Positions 9,390 through 18,145 of a stretch of DNA of 64,000 nucleotides are shown one piece after another. Location: positions 1 through 64,000 of the forward strand of contig NZ_BONC01000027.1 of NCBI RefSeq assembly GCF_016862515.1, written 5' to 3'. A program made the translations under genes and the position numbers. The number at the start of each line of letters is the position of its first letter. Position 1 is the first letter of the stretch. This DNA is from Asanoa iriomotensis (lineage in GTDB: Bacteria; Actinomycetota; Actinomycetes; Mycobacteriales; Micromonosporaceae). A model generated the notes under the pieces. That model did no database searches. It had not been told where the DNA came from and saw nothing but the letters and a program-made list of their open reading frames with translations.

Positions 9390-11936
9390 ATGCGTGTGGG
9401 TCGTGGCCTGCGACTGTTGGCCGTGGGTGCGTTGGTGGCGGCCGGGTCGCCGGCCATCGGTGTCAGCGCGGCGGCGGCGCCGCCGTCGAAGATCTACGTC
9501 GCCAAGTCGTGCGGCAGTGCGCCGGACGGCAGTGTGAGCAAGCCGTTCTGCGCGATTTCGCAGGCAGTCGCCGTCGCCGTGGCCGGCCAGACCATCGAGG
9601 TCGGCACCGGCTCCTACAACGAGAACGTGGTGCCCCGGTCCGGTGAGCCCGGCAAACCGATCACGATCGCCGCTGCCCCGGGCAAAGGCAATGCGGTGCA
9701 GGTCGGCCCTGGGAACGCGACCGAGGCCGTCTTCCGCCTCTCCGGAGTGCACGACGTCGTGATCGACGGGTTCAACATCGGCGGGGTGGGTCCTGCCGCC
9801 GTCCTCGTCGAAGACTCGACCGACGTCACGGTCTCCTCCGGCTGGGTCCTGTCGCCCTACGGGCCCGGAGTCGAGATCAAGGGCGCATCGAGGCGGGTGA
9901 CCATCACCGGCATGTCCATGCAGGCCCTACGCGCGCCCGCGTTCGCTGTTGGTGCGGGCGCGGCCGACACCCGCATCGCCGCCAGCAACGTGTGGTCCAA
10001 GCGGCTCGCGGGGCTCCCGGCATACGCGGCCATCAGCGTCGCGGACGCGCCGCGGACGACGGTCGTCAACAACTCGATCATGACCGACTGCCTGGCCGGC
10101 GTCGAGGTCACCGGCGCCTCGCCGGGCTTCGCCCTCGTCAACTCGATCGTGCAAACCACGTTCGGGACGCTCGGCACCTGCACCGCCCCGTCAGCACCAG
10201 ACCCGGCGAGCGTGCGGCCGGTAACCGTCGCGGCCCCGGCCACCGCCGACTCGCTCCTCGACTACAACGTGATCGACCCCAGGCTCGGTGGGCCGCTCTA
10301 CTCCTGGGCGGGCACGACCTACGCAGACCCGGGCACCTTCCACTCGGCCACCGGTCAAGCGGCGCACGACATCGGGGCCGACCCGAGGATGACCAGCAGC
10401 GGAGACTACTTCCGGAGCGGCTTCACCCTGGCTGCCGACTCGCCCGCGATCGACTCGGCGTGGGTGGCCGCGCCGGGGCTGTCCGCGACCGACCTGCGCG
10501 GCAACGCGCACGCCGACAAGCCCGACACCCCCAACAGCGGCGGTGGGTACGTCGACCGCGGCGCCGTCGAGTTGGTGCCGACTCCGTCGATCAGCTCCAC
10601 GATCGCGCGGGCGCCCGGCGGTGGCGCCTTCGAGACGATCACCACCGTGCAGCGGACGTACCAGTGGGCCACCGACGGACCGATCGGGGCCTTCATCATC
10701 AGCAACGGTCCGGAGCGGGTCGTCAACAACACCGGCATCGCGCGGTTCAGCTTCGACCGTGCCGGCCCGGCCTGCACCACGGTCCAGTTCAGCGTCGACG
10801 GGTTCCGTACGCCCTCAGCGACCATAATGGACGCACCCTGCGTGTTCCTCGGTGGCGCCTACACCGCCGTCACCCCGCAGCGGGTGCTGGACACGCGGTC
10901 CAAGATCGGCGTGCCGGGCACGACGCCGGTGGCGTCGGGCGCGGAGGCCGTGTTCGCCCTGCCCGCGGCGGCGGCGAACGCCAGCGCGGTCGTCCTCAAC
11001 GTCACGGCGACCCAGCCGACGACGGCCGGTTTCCTGAAGGTCTACGGAGACGGCGACTTCCTGCCGAACGCGGCGGACCTCCACTTCGCCTCCGGGCAGA
11101 CGATCGCGACACTGGTGACCGTGAAGGTGCGCAACGGCATGGTGCGCATCTGGAACAGCGGCCCAGGAACCACCCACCTGCTGGCCGACCTGTGGGGCAA
11201 CTACGGCAACCCCGGCAACGGTTTCCAGGCCAACACCCCCGTCCGGGTGATGGACACCCGCTCGGCGGTCGGCGTGCCCACCACCACCCCGGTCGCCGCC
11301 AACGGGAAGGTCACGTTCGACGTGTCGACCCGCGTTCCGGCGGGCACGACCGCCGTCGCGCTGAACCTGAACATCCTCAACGCGACGAAGTCTGGGCAGG
11401 TGACCGCCTATCCGGCCGGTGGCGCGGTGCCGGCCACCCCGAACGCCACCTTCGCCGCCGGCAAGAACATGACCACCATGGTGATTGCGCCGGTCGTCGG
11501 CGGAAAGGTCGCGCTCGCGCACACCGGCACCGGCACCGTCCATCTGGTCGCGGACCTGGCGGGCTCGTTCGCGCCCAGCGCCCGCGACACCTATCTGCCG
11601 ACCTCGCCGAGCCGTCGGGCGAACGCCTCGGTCGCCGCGGGACAGACGCTGCGCGTCTACGTCAGCAAGGCCGAGTGTGGGTCCGACCCCTGCACCGCAC
11701 GCACCGCGCTGGCGAACGTGACGGCGTCGGGCGCGACCCAGACCGGGTGTCTGACCGCCTACCCATACGGGCAGACCCGTCCGAACGCGTCGGTGATCAG
11801 TTACGCCGCCGGACAGACCGTGAGCAGCCTGGTCGCCGTCGGCCTGAGCCAGGACTCGTTCCTGCTCTACAACTGCGGCCGGGCGGCCGTGCAGGTGACT
11901 GTTGACCAGGCCGGCTTCTACCTGGCAGGGGCGTGA
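9390..11936 (+). CDS. Large secreted right-handed beta-helix protein with C-terminal repeat modules
   Basis: Protein of 848 residues with a Sec signal peptide (MRVGRGLRLLAVGALVAAGS, cleavage after about residue 33). An N-terminal region of parallel beta-helix type runs to about 390 (IYVAKSCGSAPDGSVSKPFCAISQAV, then rung-like VIDGFNIGG and VEDSTDVTVSSG), as in pectate-lyase-fold proteins. A linker follows. Three repeats of about 120 residues then start near 489, 610 and 733. Two carry RVLDTRS/RVMDTRS with VGVP, and all three share ...TAYP or VYGDGD followed by an NA.(I/L).(F/Y)A.G(K/Q) strand. No catalytic residues were identified. It is probably a surface-exposed or secreted binding or hydrolytic protein. 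ATG 9390 follows a GGGGAG Shine-Dalgarno. Confidence 0.8.
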   Translation: MRVGRGLRLLAVGALVAAGSPAIGVSAAAAPPSKIYVAKSCGSAPDGSVSKPFCAISQAVAVAVAGQTIEVGTGSYNENVVPRSGEPGKPITIAAAPGKGNAVQVGPGNATEAVFRLSGVHDVVIDGFNIGGVGPAAVLVEDSTDVTVSSGWVLSPYGPGVEIKGASRRVTITGMSMQALRAPAFAVGAGAADTRIAASNVWSKRLAGLPAYAAISVADAPRTTVVNNSIMTDCLAGVEVTGASPGFALVNSIVQTTFGTLGTCTAPSAPDPASVRPVTVAAPATADSLLDYNVIDPRLGGPLYSWAGTTYADPGTFHSATGQAAHDIGADPRMTSSGDYFRSGFTLAADSPAIDSAWVAAPGLSATDLRGNAHADKPDTPNSGGGYVDRGAVELVPTPSISSTIARAPGGGAFETITTVQRTYQWATDGPIGAFIISNGPERVVNNTGIARFSFDRAGPACTTVQFSVDGFRTPSATIMDAPCVFLGGAYTAVTPQRVLDTRSKIGVPGTTPVASGAEAVFALPAAAANASAVVLNVTATQPTTAGFLKVYGDGDFLPNAADLHFASGQTIATLVTVKVRNGMVRIWNSGPGTTHLLADLWGNYGNPGNGFQANTPVRVMDTRSAVGVPTTTPVAANGKVTFDVSTRVPAGTTAVALNLNILNATKSGQVTAYPAGGAVPATPNATFAAGKNMTTMVIAPVVGGKVALAHTGTGTVHLVADLAGSFAPSARDTYLPTSPSRRANASVAAGQTLRVYVSKAECGSDPCTARTALANVTASGATQTGCLTAYPYGQTRPNASVISYAAGQTVSSLVAVGLSQDSFLLYNCGRAAVQVTVDQAGFYLAGA

Positions 11937-12379
11937 CGATGCGACAGACGTGGCGGGTGTCGCCGGCCGGTCGGGTGGCCGGGATCGTGTTCATCGCGTT
12001 CGGCGCCTGGGTGGTCGTGCGCGCGCTGTTGGCCGTCGCGCGGGACGGGCTGGAGCTCAGCCTCGGCTACGCGCTCGTCTTCGGGCTGGCGGTCGGGCTC
12101 GCACCCATGCTGCTCGCGCTGCGGCCGGCCGTGACGCTGACCGACACCGAGGTCGAGGTCCGCAACCCGTTGCGGACCCGGCGCCTGCCCCTCGGCGAGG
12201 TCGTCGACGCCAAGACCGGCTACGGCGGGCTGCGGATCGAGACCCGGGACGGCCGCGCGGTCAGCGCCTGGGCCGTGCAGAAGTCCAACCTGGCCAGTTG
12301 GTCCGGGCGGCACACCCGGGCCGACGAGGTCGCCGACGCGATCCGGAAGGCGGCGCGGCGGCGCGCCCGCGTTTCCTGA
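11933..12379 (+). CDS. Small membrane protein with a PH-like domain
   Basis: Protein of 148 residues. Two hydrophobic segments (about 13-33 and 44-62) are followed by a cytoplasmic region (PAVTLTDTEVEVRNPLRTRRLPLGEVVDAKTGYGGL) that fits the bacterial PH-like domain family. The function of these proteins is unknown. GTG 11933 overlaps the upstream stop (GTGA), and ATG 11939 is an equally good start two codons later. It may be co-transcribed with the beta-helix gene. Confidence 0.65.
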   Translation: MTMRQTWRVSPAGRVAGIVFIAFGAWVVVRALLAVARDGLELSLGYALVFGLAVGLAPMLLALRPAVTLTDTEVEVRNPLRTRRLPLGEVVDAKTGYGGLRIETRDGRAVSAWAVQKSNLASWSGRHTRADEVADAIRKAARRRARVS

Positions 12380-12435
12380 GATCCCGAGCAGCAGCCGGCC
12401 GACCGCCGGCGTTGTCAGGGGTATGAGGGACGAGC

Positions 12436-12957
12436 ATGGACGCTGATCTCGAGGCGGAGTTCAGCGACTTCGTGGCGGCCCGGTCGCACGCGCTGTTTCG
12501 CACGGCGCTCGCGCTGACCGGGCACCGCCAGCAGGCCGAAGACCTGTTGCAGACGGTGCTGGTCAAATGTGCCAGGCACTGGCCGCGGATCCGGTCCGGT
12601 GCGCCGGAGGCCTATCTGCGCACCGCGCTCTATCGCCAGCAGACCAGCTGGTGGCGCAGCCTGCGCCGGCATCGCGAGGTGAGCACCGGCGAGCCGCCGG
12701 AGACGGCCGTTGGCGCCGACGCGACCGCCGGCGTCGACCTGCGGCTCGCGTTGCGGGATGCGCTGACCCGGTTGGCGCCCAAGCACCGGGCGGTGCTGGT
12801 GCTGCGCTATTTCGAGGACCGGCCGGACGAGGAGATCGCCGAGATCCTCGGGTGCACCGAGTCGACCGTGCGCAGCCAGGCGGCGCGGGCGCTGGCCCGG
12901 CTTCGCCAGCTCGCCCCCGAGCTCCATGTCGAAGCGAAGGAGGACGCGCCGCGATGA
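12436..12957 (+). CDS. ECF RNA polymerase sigma factor, SigE-like subfamily
   Basis: Protein of 173 residues with sigma region 2 (FVAARSHALFRTALALTGHRQQAEDLLQ through AYLRTALYRQQTSWWR) and region 4 (ALTRLAPKHRAVLVLRYFEDRPDEEIAEILGCTESTVRSQAARAL). The wording is that of the actinobacterial SigE-type (SigE70) ECF group. Such sigma factors direct transcription of a small regulon under control of a membrane partner. The next gene starts inside its stop (ATGA) and codes for a membrane-anchored propeller, the likely regulator. ATG 12436 has a GGGACGAG sequence just upstream. Confidence 0.92.
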   Translation: MDADLEAEFSDFVAARSHALFRTALALTGHRQQAEDLLQTVLVKCARHWPRIRSGAPEAYLRTALYRQQTSWWRSLRRHREVSTGEPPETAVGADATAGVDLRLALRDALTRLAPKHRAVLVLRYFEDRPDEEIAEILGCTESTVRSQAARALARLRQLAPELHVEAKEDAPR

Positions 12958-14084
12958 ACGACCGCATGACCTACGCACTGCGCCAGACGTTCGAGGAACT
13001 CGCCAGCGACTCGCCGCCACCGCCCGGGCTCGCCCGGGTCGCGCTGCGCGGGGCCAGGCGCCGCCGCCGCGCGCAGTTCGGGGCCGGCATCGGGCTGGCC
13101 GTCTGCGCGGCTCTGGCCGGCGGCCTGGCCCTGGGTGGCGCGGGCGGCGGTGGCCAGCAGTTCGCCAGCAGGCCGGGTGGGTCCGTCATCGCCGCTTACA
13201 GCGGCATCCGCGACCCGAAGGTCGAGGACGCCAGCCCGGCCTTCCTGTACTCGCTGCTGCTCGACCGGGAGACCGGCGAGTACCAACGGGTCCCGTACCG
13301 GTCCGTCGTGCCCTCGCCCGACGGCGACCAGGTGCTGGTCGGGGTCGGCGACAACGGCGCTGCCCACCCGACCCGGGTCGGCGTCATGGACCGGGAGTCC
13401 CAAAAGGTGCGCTGGATGGATACGGACCAGCAGGGCGGGTTTCCAGGCAACGCGGGCGATGGAGAGTGGTCGCCGGACGGGCGGCGGATCGCGTTCCGCC
13501 TCGCTCCCAAGACCGGCCCCATCACCGTGGTCGTCGTCGACGCCGAGACGCTGCGCGCGGATTTCCTGGCGGTGCCCGACTTCCGCCAGGGTGACATCCG
13601 GATCGGCTGGACTCCGGACAGCGCGGGCTTCGCGATCACGACCGCCGACACGAAGAACGAGGGCAGCCCGTACGAGGCGGGGCAGGTCCAGTTCTACGAC
13701 CTCGACGGCAAGCAGCGGCGCGTCTTCGACGTGCCCGACAAGGCTCTGTACTCGGCGCCCGCGTTCTCCGCCGAGGGCCAGTTGGCCTTGAGCGGACCGC
13801 CATGGGACGCCGCTGACCTGTCGATCGCGCTCGCCGACCCCGAGACCGGCGCCGTGCGCAGCCGGTTCGCGCTGGACCAACCCGGCCTGCTGCTCGGTTG
13901 GGTCGGCGAGGACCGCCTGCTGGTCCGCACGAACGACGGCCGGGACAACGAGCGGATCGAGACCGTCGACCTGCACGGCCGGGTGATCAGCTCGCTGACC
14001 CCGCCGGAGGGCGTCTTCGCCCAGCAGGTCTACGTCGGCTCCGCCGACGGCCTGCCGGACTCCGCGGCCGACCTGACCTTCTGA
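12954..14084 (+). CDS. Membrane-anchored beta-propeller protein, likely partner of the ECF sigma factor
   Basis: Protein of 376 residues. A cytoplasmic N-terminus of about 40 residues (MTYALRQTFEELASDSPPPPGLARVALRGARRRRR) is followed by one transmembrane segment (about 44-63). An extracytoplasmic part follows with WD40/TolB-like repeats (VPSPDGDQVLVGVGDNG, GEWSPDGRRIAFRL, GWTPDSAGFAITTAD). The layout resembles a membrane anti-sigma factor with a sensor domain, but no zinc-binding HxxxCxxC anti-sigma motif is present. The start overlaps the sigma stop (ATGA), so they are co-translated. The role as regulator of the sigma factor is inferred from this context. Confidence 0.75.
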   Translation: MNDRMTYALRQTFEELASDSPPPPGLARVALRGARRRRRAQFGAGIGLAVCAALAGGLALGGAGGGGQQFASRPGGSVIAAYSGIRDPKVEDASPAFLYSLLLDRETGEYQRVPYRSVVPSPDGDQVLVGVGDNGAAHPTRVGVMDRESQKVRWMDTDQQGGFPGNAGDGEWSPDGRRIAFRLAPKTGPITVVVVDAETLRADFLAVPDFRQGDIRIGWTPDSAGFAITTADTKNEGSPYEAGQVQFYDLDGKQRRVFDVPDKALYSAPAFSAEGQLALSGPPWDAADLSIALADPETGAVRSRFALDQPGLLLGWVGEDRLLVRTNDGRDNERIETVDLHGRVISSLTPPEGVFAQQVYVGSADGLPDSAADLTF

Positions 14085-14133
14085 ACCGGGGGCCGGGAAG
14101 GTGCGGTGGGCGCCATAGGCGAGACTGCTATTC

Positions 14134-15588
14134 ATGGCCCGCTTCCCGTACCCGGACCTCAAGGACTTCATCGCCGCGCTCGAGAGCGCCGGTGAGCTGC
14201 GTCGGGTCGGTGTGCCCGTCGACCCGACGCTGGAGATCAGCGAGGTGGTGACCCGCACCGTCCGGGCGGGTGGGCCGGCCCTGCTGTTCGAGCGGCCGAC
14301 CCGCGGCGAGATGCCCGTCGCGATCAACCTGTTCGGCACCGAGCGCCGCACCGCGCTGGCGCTCGGTGTCGAGTCGCTCGACGAGATCGGCGACCGGATC
14401 GGCGCGCTGGTCAAGCCGGACCTGCCGGTGGGCTGGTCGGGGATCCGGGACGGGCTGGGCAAGGTGATGCAGCTCAAGTCCGTACCCCCGAAGAAGGTCA
14501 AGACTGCGCCCTGCCAGCAGGTGGTCTACCAGGGCAACGACGTCGACCTCAACCGGCTGCCGGGGCTCCAGGTCTGGCCCGGTGACGGTGGGATCTTCCA
14601 CAACTTCGGGCTGACCCACACCAAGCACCCGGAGACCGGCAAGCGCAATCTCGGGCTCTACCGCCTCCAGCAGCACTCGCACAACACGCTCGGCATGCAC
14701 TGGCAGATCCACAAGGACTCGACCGCGCACCACGCGGTCGCCGAGCGGCGCGGCGAGCGGCTGCCGGTGGCGATCGCGATCGGCGCGGACCCGGTGGTCA
14801 GCTACGCGGCGAGCGCGCCGCTGCCCGGCGACATCGACGAATACCTGTTCGCCGGCTTCCTGCGCGGCGAGCGGGTCGAGATGGTCGACTGCCTGACCGT
14901 GCCGCTCCAGGTGCCGGCGCAGGCGCAGATCGTGCTGGAGGGCTACATCGAGCCCGGCGAGCGGCTGCCGGAGGGCCCGTTCGGCGACCACACCGGCTTC
15001 TACACGCCGGTCGAGCCGTTCCCCGTGCTGCACGTCGAGTGCGTGACGACCCAGCGCGACCCGGTCTACCACTCGATCATCACGTCCAAGCCGCCGCAGG
15101 AGGACCATGGGCTCGGCAAGGCCACCGAGCGGATCTTCCTGCCGCTGCTGCGCCTGCTGATCCCGGACATCGTCGACTACGACCTGCCGTCCGCCGGGGT
15201 GTTCCACAACTGCGTGATCGTGTCGATCCGCAAGCGGTACCCCAAGCACGCGCAGAAGGTGATGAACGCCATCTGGGGCGCCCACCTGCTCTCGCTGTCC
15301 AAGCTGATCGTGGTCGTCGACGACGACTGCGACGTCCACGACTACGCCGAGGTCGCGTTCCGCGCGTTCGGCAACGTCGACTACGCGCACGACCTGCTGC
15401 TCACGCAGGGTCCGGTCGATCACCTGGACCACGCGTCGTACCAGCAGTTCTGGGGTGGCAAGGCGGGCGTCGACGCCACCCGGAAGCTGCCGACCGAGGG
15501 CTACACCCGCGGCTGGCCGGACGAGATGACCATGTCGCCGGAGATCACGGCGTTGGTCGACAAGCGGTGGAAGGAGTACGGCATCTGA
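14134..15588 (+). CDS. mqnL: UbiD-family menaquinone biosynthesis decarboxylase
   Basis: Protein of 484 residues in the UbiD family of prenylated-FMN-dependent decarboxylases. It shows the conserved EGPFGDHTGFYTP loop with the catalytic acid residues, the NLGLYRLQ segment and HWQIHKD. In the futalosine route, after 1,4-dihydroxy-6-naphthoate is made and prenylated, a UbiD-like enzyme is proposed to remove the carboxylate. The next gene is a UbiA prenyltransferase and a UbiX flavin prenyltransferase is 3 genes on, so the assignment is well supported by context. ATG 14134 begins the family N-terminus (MARFPYPDLKDFIAALE). Confidence 0.92.
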   Translation: MARFPYPDLKDFIAALESAGELRRVGVPVDPTLEISEVVTRTVRAGGPALLFERPTRGEMPVAINLFGTERRTALALGVESLDEIGDRIGALVKPDLPVGWSGIRDGLGKVMQLKSVPPKKVKTAPCQQVVYQGNDVDLNRLPGLQVWPGDGGIFHNFGLTHTKHPETGKRNLGLYRLQQHSHNTLGMHWQIHKDSTAHHAVAERRGERLPVAIAIGADPVVSYAASAPLPGDIDEYLFAGFLRGERVEMVDCLTVPLQVPAQAQIVLEGYIEPGERLPEGPFGDHTGFYTPVEPFPVLHVECVTTQRDPVYHSIITSKPPQEDHGLGKATERIFLPLLRLLIPDIVDYDLPSAGVFHNCVIVSIRKRYPKHAQKVMNAIWGAHLLSLSKLIVVVDDDCDVHDYAEVAFRAFGNVDYAHDLLLTQGPVDHLDHASYQQFWGGKAGVDATRKLPTEGYTRGWPDEMTMSPEITALVDKRWKEYGI

Positions 15589-16487
15589 TGGTGGCCGTGG
15601 CGGCACCGGCCCCTAACCGGGTACGGGCCTTCATGCGGCTGGTCGTGATCGAGCACTCGATCTTCGCCCTGCCGTTCGCCTACGTCGCCGCGCTGGCCGC
15701 CATGCGGCTCGACGGCGGCCGCGTGCAGTGGGACACGCTGGCACTGATCACGATCGCGATGGTCGCGGCGCGGACGGTCGCGATGGCCGCCAACCGGATC
15801 ATCGACCGGCGGATCGACGCGCAGAACCCGCGCACCGCCAGCCGCGAGTTGATCACGGGTGCGGTGTCCATGCGTACCGCCTGGGTCGGCTTGTTGATCT
15901 CGCTGGCCGTCTTCGAGGCCACCGCGGCCGCGCTCAACCCGCTCTGCCTGATCCTGTCGCCGCTGGCGCTGTTCCTGCTGGTCATCTACTCGTACGCGAA
16001 ACGCTTCACCAACTACCCGCAGCTCTTCCTGGCCGCGGCGCAGGCGGTGGCCCCGGTCGGTGCCTGGATCGGCGTCACGGGCGAGTGGTCCTGGCCGGCG
16101 TTCGTGCTCGGCGTCGCGGTCGGCACCTGGATCGGCGGCTTCGACTGCATCTACGCGGTGCAGGACCTCGAGGCCGACCGCCGCATCGGCATCGGCTCGG
16201 TGCCGGTCAAACACGGCGTCCGAGGCGCCCTGATCATCTCGGCCCTGACCCACGTCGTGACGGTGGCGTTCTACGTCTGGTTCGGCGTGCTGGCCGACCT
16301 GGGCTGGCTGTGGGGAGCCGGCGTAGCGATCACGGCTGCGGTCCTGGTCTACGAGCACGCCATCGTGAAGCCCACGGACCTGTCCCGGGTCAACCGCGCC
16401 TTCTTCACCGCCAACGGCGTGATCGGCATCGTCCTGTTCGCCTTCGCCCTGCTCGACCTGGTCACCCTGCAGGGTCTCCGCGGCTGA
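15588..16487 (+). CDS. mqnP: UbiA-family prenyltransferase of menaquinone biosynthesis
   Basis: Integral membrane protein of 299 residues with about eight or nine helices. Both Asp-rich motifs for Mg-diphosphate binding are present: NRIIDRRIDAQNPRT and DLEADRRIGIGS. It should attach the polyprenyl chain to the naphthoate ring made by the futalosine pathway. ATG 15588 overlaps the UbiD stop by one base, so the pair is translationally coupled. The last 26 bp overlap the 3' end of the convergent terpene synthase gene. Confidence 0.92.
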   Translation: MVAVAAPAPNRVRAFMRLVVIEHSIFALPFAYVAALAAMRLDGGRVQWDTLALITIAMVAARTVAMAANRIIDRRIDAQNPRTASRELITGAVSMRTAWVGLLISLAVFEATAAALNPLCLILSPLALFLLVIYSYAKRFTNYPQLFLAAAQAVAPVGAWIGVTGEWSWPAFVLGVAVGTWIGGFDCIYAVQDLEADRRIGIGSVPVKHGVRGALIISALTHVVTVAFYVWFGVLADLGWLWGAGVAITAAVLVYEHAIVKPTDLSRVNRAFFTANGVIGIVLFAFALLDLVTLQGLRG

Positions 16488-17445
16488 TCCACTGCTGCAC
16501 GGCCGGGGGCAGTGGGTATCGGGGCGACTCGAGTGACCAGTCGATCGTGCCGCGGACCGAGTCGGCGACGCCCTCCACGTAGCGGCGGACCGCCGCGTCG
16601 ATGCGGGCGCCGAAGGTCGGCACCGACGCGCGCAGCTCGACGAATCGGGTCATCCGGTCCTGCCAACGGCCGATCACCTCGTTGATCGCCGCGTTGCGGT
16701 GCAGCCCACGCTCGCGGGCGGTGGCCAGCACCAGGTTGTGGCCGGCCGAGGTGCGCTCGTCGCGCTCCAGGGAGATCAGGTCGTTGAACCAGGACAGCAG
16801 GTCGTTGCCGGCCGCGCTGATCTCGCGGAGCACCGGGTGGTGGTAGACCGCCTCCGGGATGCGCATCCGGACGGCGCAGGCGAACTCGATCAGGGCGTAC
16901 GACACGTACGCCGCCGAGGTGGCCCGGCGGAGCTGGATGTATTCGACGATGCCCGGGCGGCGGCCGGCCCATTTGTTGCTCGCCTCGACCAGGATGCCGT
17001 CTAGGTGGTGGCGCAGCGCGTCGCCGATCCGGTCGACCGAGACCTCCGACAACTCGCCGGTGATCGGGCGCCACGAGTCGAGCAGCAACGCCCGCATCGG
17101 CTCGGGCAGGCCCGGCGCGGGTTGCCGCCCGTCGCTGTCGATCGTGGTGAAGACGCCGTCCACCGTGGCCCGCACCCCTTCCAGCGAGGGCGTGGCGTGG
17201 CCGTCGACCGTGTCGTCGAGCAGGAAGAACCAGGTGAACAGCGCCGTCACCAGGCGCAGGTCGGCGAGGGTGGCGTCGGGGTAGAGGCGGCCCGCGTAGC
17301 GGGCGAAGCCGCTCTGGTGCAGGCGGACCGCGGTCTCGGCCGGCACGCCGCGCTCGACCACCCAGCCCGTCAGCCAGTCCTGGACGTCGTCCGCGTGCGG
17401 GGAGATCCGCGGCTGGATGGGGCAGAACAGACCGGGTGTCACCAT
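16462..17445 (-). CDS. Class I terpene synthase family protein
   Basis: Protein of 327 residues with the terpenoid synthase fold. The Asp-rich motif is FFLLDDTVDG (Asp77, Asp78, Asp81). The second metal motif is NDLISLERD (Asn221, Ser225, Asp229), with Asp where most family members have Glu. The C-terminal Arg-Tyr pair (SPRY) is present. Such enzymes cyclise a prenyl diphosphate to a terpene, and the product cannot be read. ATG 17445 starts the family N-terminus (MVTPGLFCPIQPRISP). An in-frame extension to 17886 would run antisense through the UbiX gene and is rejected. The 3' end overlaps the UbiA gene by 26 bp, and the start is 61 bp from the divergent UbiX gene. Confidence 0.88.
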   Translation of the reverse strand: MVTPGLFCPIQPRISPHADDVQDWLTGWVVERGVPAETAVRLHQSGFARYAGRLYPDATLADLRLVTALFTWFFLLDDTVDGHATPSLEGVRATVDGVFTTIDSDGRQPAPGLPEPMRALLLDSWRPITGELSEVSVDRIGDALRHHLDGILVEASNKWAGRRPGIVEYIQLRRATSAAYVSYALIEFACAVRMRIPEAVYHHPVLREISAAGNDLLSWFNDLISLERDERTSAGHNLVLATARERGLHRNAAINEVIGRWQDRMTRFVELRASVPTFGARIDAAVRRYVEGVADSVRGTIDWSLESPRYPLPPAVQQWISRGDPAG

Positions 17446-17493
17446 GGGCAGCGGCCTCCCGTATGCGGGCCGGGTGGGGCGCGCCCGGCTCAA

Positions 17494-17499
17494 TAGGCT
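17494..17499 (+). promoter_or_regulatory. -10-like hexamer TAGGCT, 7 nt before the UbiX gene
   Basis: TAGGCT is followed by 7 nt and the ATG at 17507, in the 61-bp gap between divergent genes. It fits a leaderless transcript. No -35 was recognised. Confidence 0.4.
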
Positions 17500-17506
17500 T
17501 GACCGT

Positions 17507-18139
17507 ATGCGAACGCCGTGGGTGGTAGGGGTCTCGGGAGCGTCTGGTACGCCATATGCGGCTTCGGTGCTGCGGGGCTTGCTCGACGCGGGCGAGCCGG
17601 TCGATCTCGTGGTGTCCCGCGCGGCGCGGCTGACGATCTTGGATGAGACCGGCGCGCCGCTGCGGGACGGGCACTGGAAGGACGACCTGGCCCGCTGGCT
17701 CGGCCGCGACCTGGCCGGCGCTGACCTGGTGTTCTGGCCGGCGGGTGACCTGGCGGCCGGGCCGAGCAGCGGGTCATATCCGGCCCGGGGCATGGTGGTG
17801 GTGCCGGCGAGCACGGCGGCGTGCGCCGGGATCGCCCTGGGCCTGTCCAAGGACCTGCTGCAGCGGGCGGCGGAGGTCAACCTCAAGGAACGCCGCCCGA
17901 CCGTGCTCGTGCCCCGGGAGACCCCGGTGACCCGCAGCCACCTGCTGCACCTGCTGGAGCTGGACGCCGCCGGCGCGGTCGTGCTGCCGGCGAGCCCGGG
18001 TTTCTACGGCGCCGGCGCCGCGGCGACCGCGGCCCAGCTCGTCGACTTCGTGGCCGGCAAGATCCTCGATGCGATCGGCGTGGCCCATGATCTTTCGCCA
18101 CGCTGGACCGGCGTCATCGGGGCCGCTGGGGCCCCCTGA
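17507..18139 (+). CDS. mqnM: UbiX-family flavin prenyltransferase
   Basis: Flavoprotein of 210 residues. It shows the FMN-binding GVSGASGTPYA loop, the SSGSYPARGMVVVPAST segment with the conserved Ser and aromatic residues, and KERRPTVLVPRETP. UbiX proteins make the prenylated FMN cofactor required by UbiD decarboxylases, and such a UbiD gene lies about 2 kb upstream. It is slightly longer than E. coli UbiX because of an insertion around residues 55-80 (RDGHWKDDLARWLGRDLAGA). ATG 17507 is preceded by TAGGCT. It ends 6 bp from the convergent BldC-like gene. Confidence 0.9.
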   Translation: MRTPWVVGVSGASGTPYAASVLRGLLDAGEPVDLVVSRAARLTILDETGAPLRDGHWKDDLARWLGRDLAGADLVFWPAGDLAAGPSSGSYPARGMVVVPASTAACAGIALGLSKDLLQRAAEVNLKERRPTVLVPRETPVTRSHLLHLLELDAAGAVVLPASPGFYGAGAAATAAQLVDFVAGKILDAIGVAHDLSPRWTGVIGAAGAP

Positions 18140-18145
18140 GCGACC

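Noticed and set aside
12807-14501. Minus-strand reading frame of 564 codons opposite the propeller and UbiD genes
   Set aside because: It spans three real plus-strand genes and shows low-complexity composition typical of high-GC antisense frames.
17446-17886. Extension of the terpene synthase N-terminus into the UbiX gene
   Set aside because: It would run antisense through a conserved gene, and the added residues are low-complexity. The family N-terminus starts at 17445.
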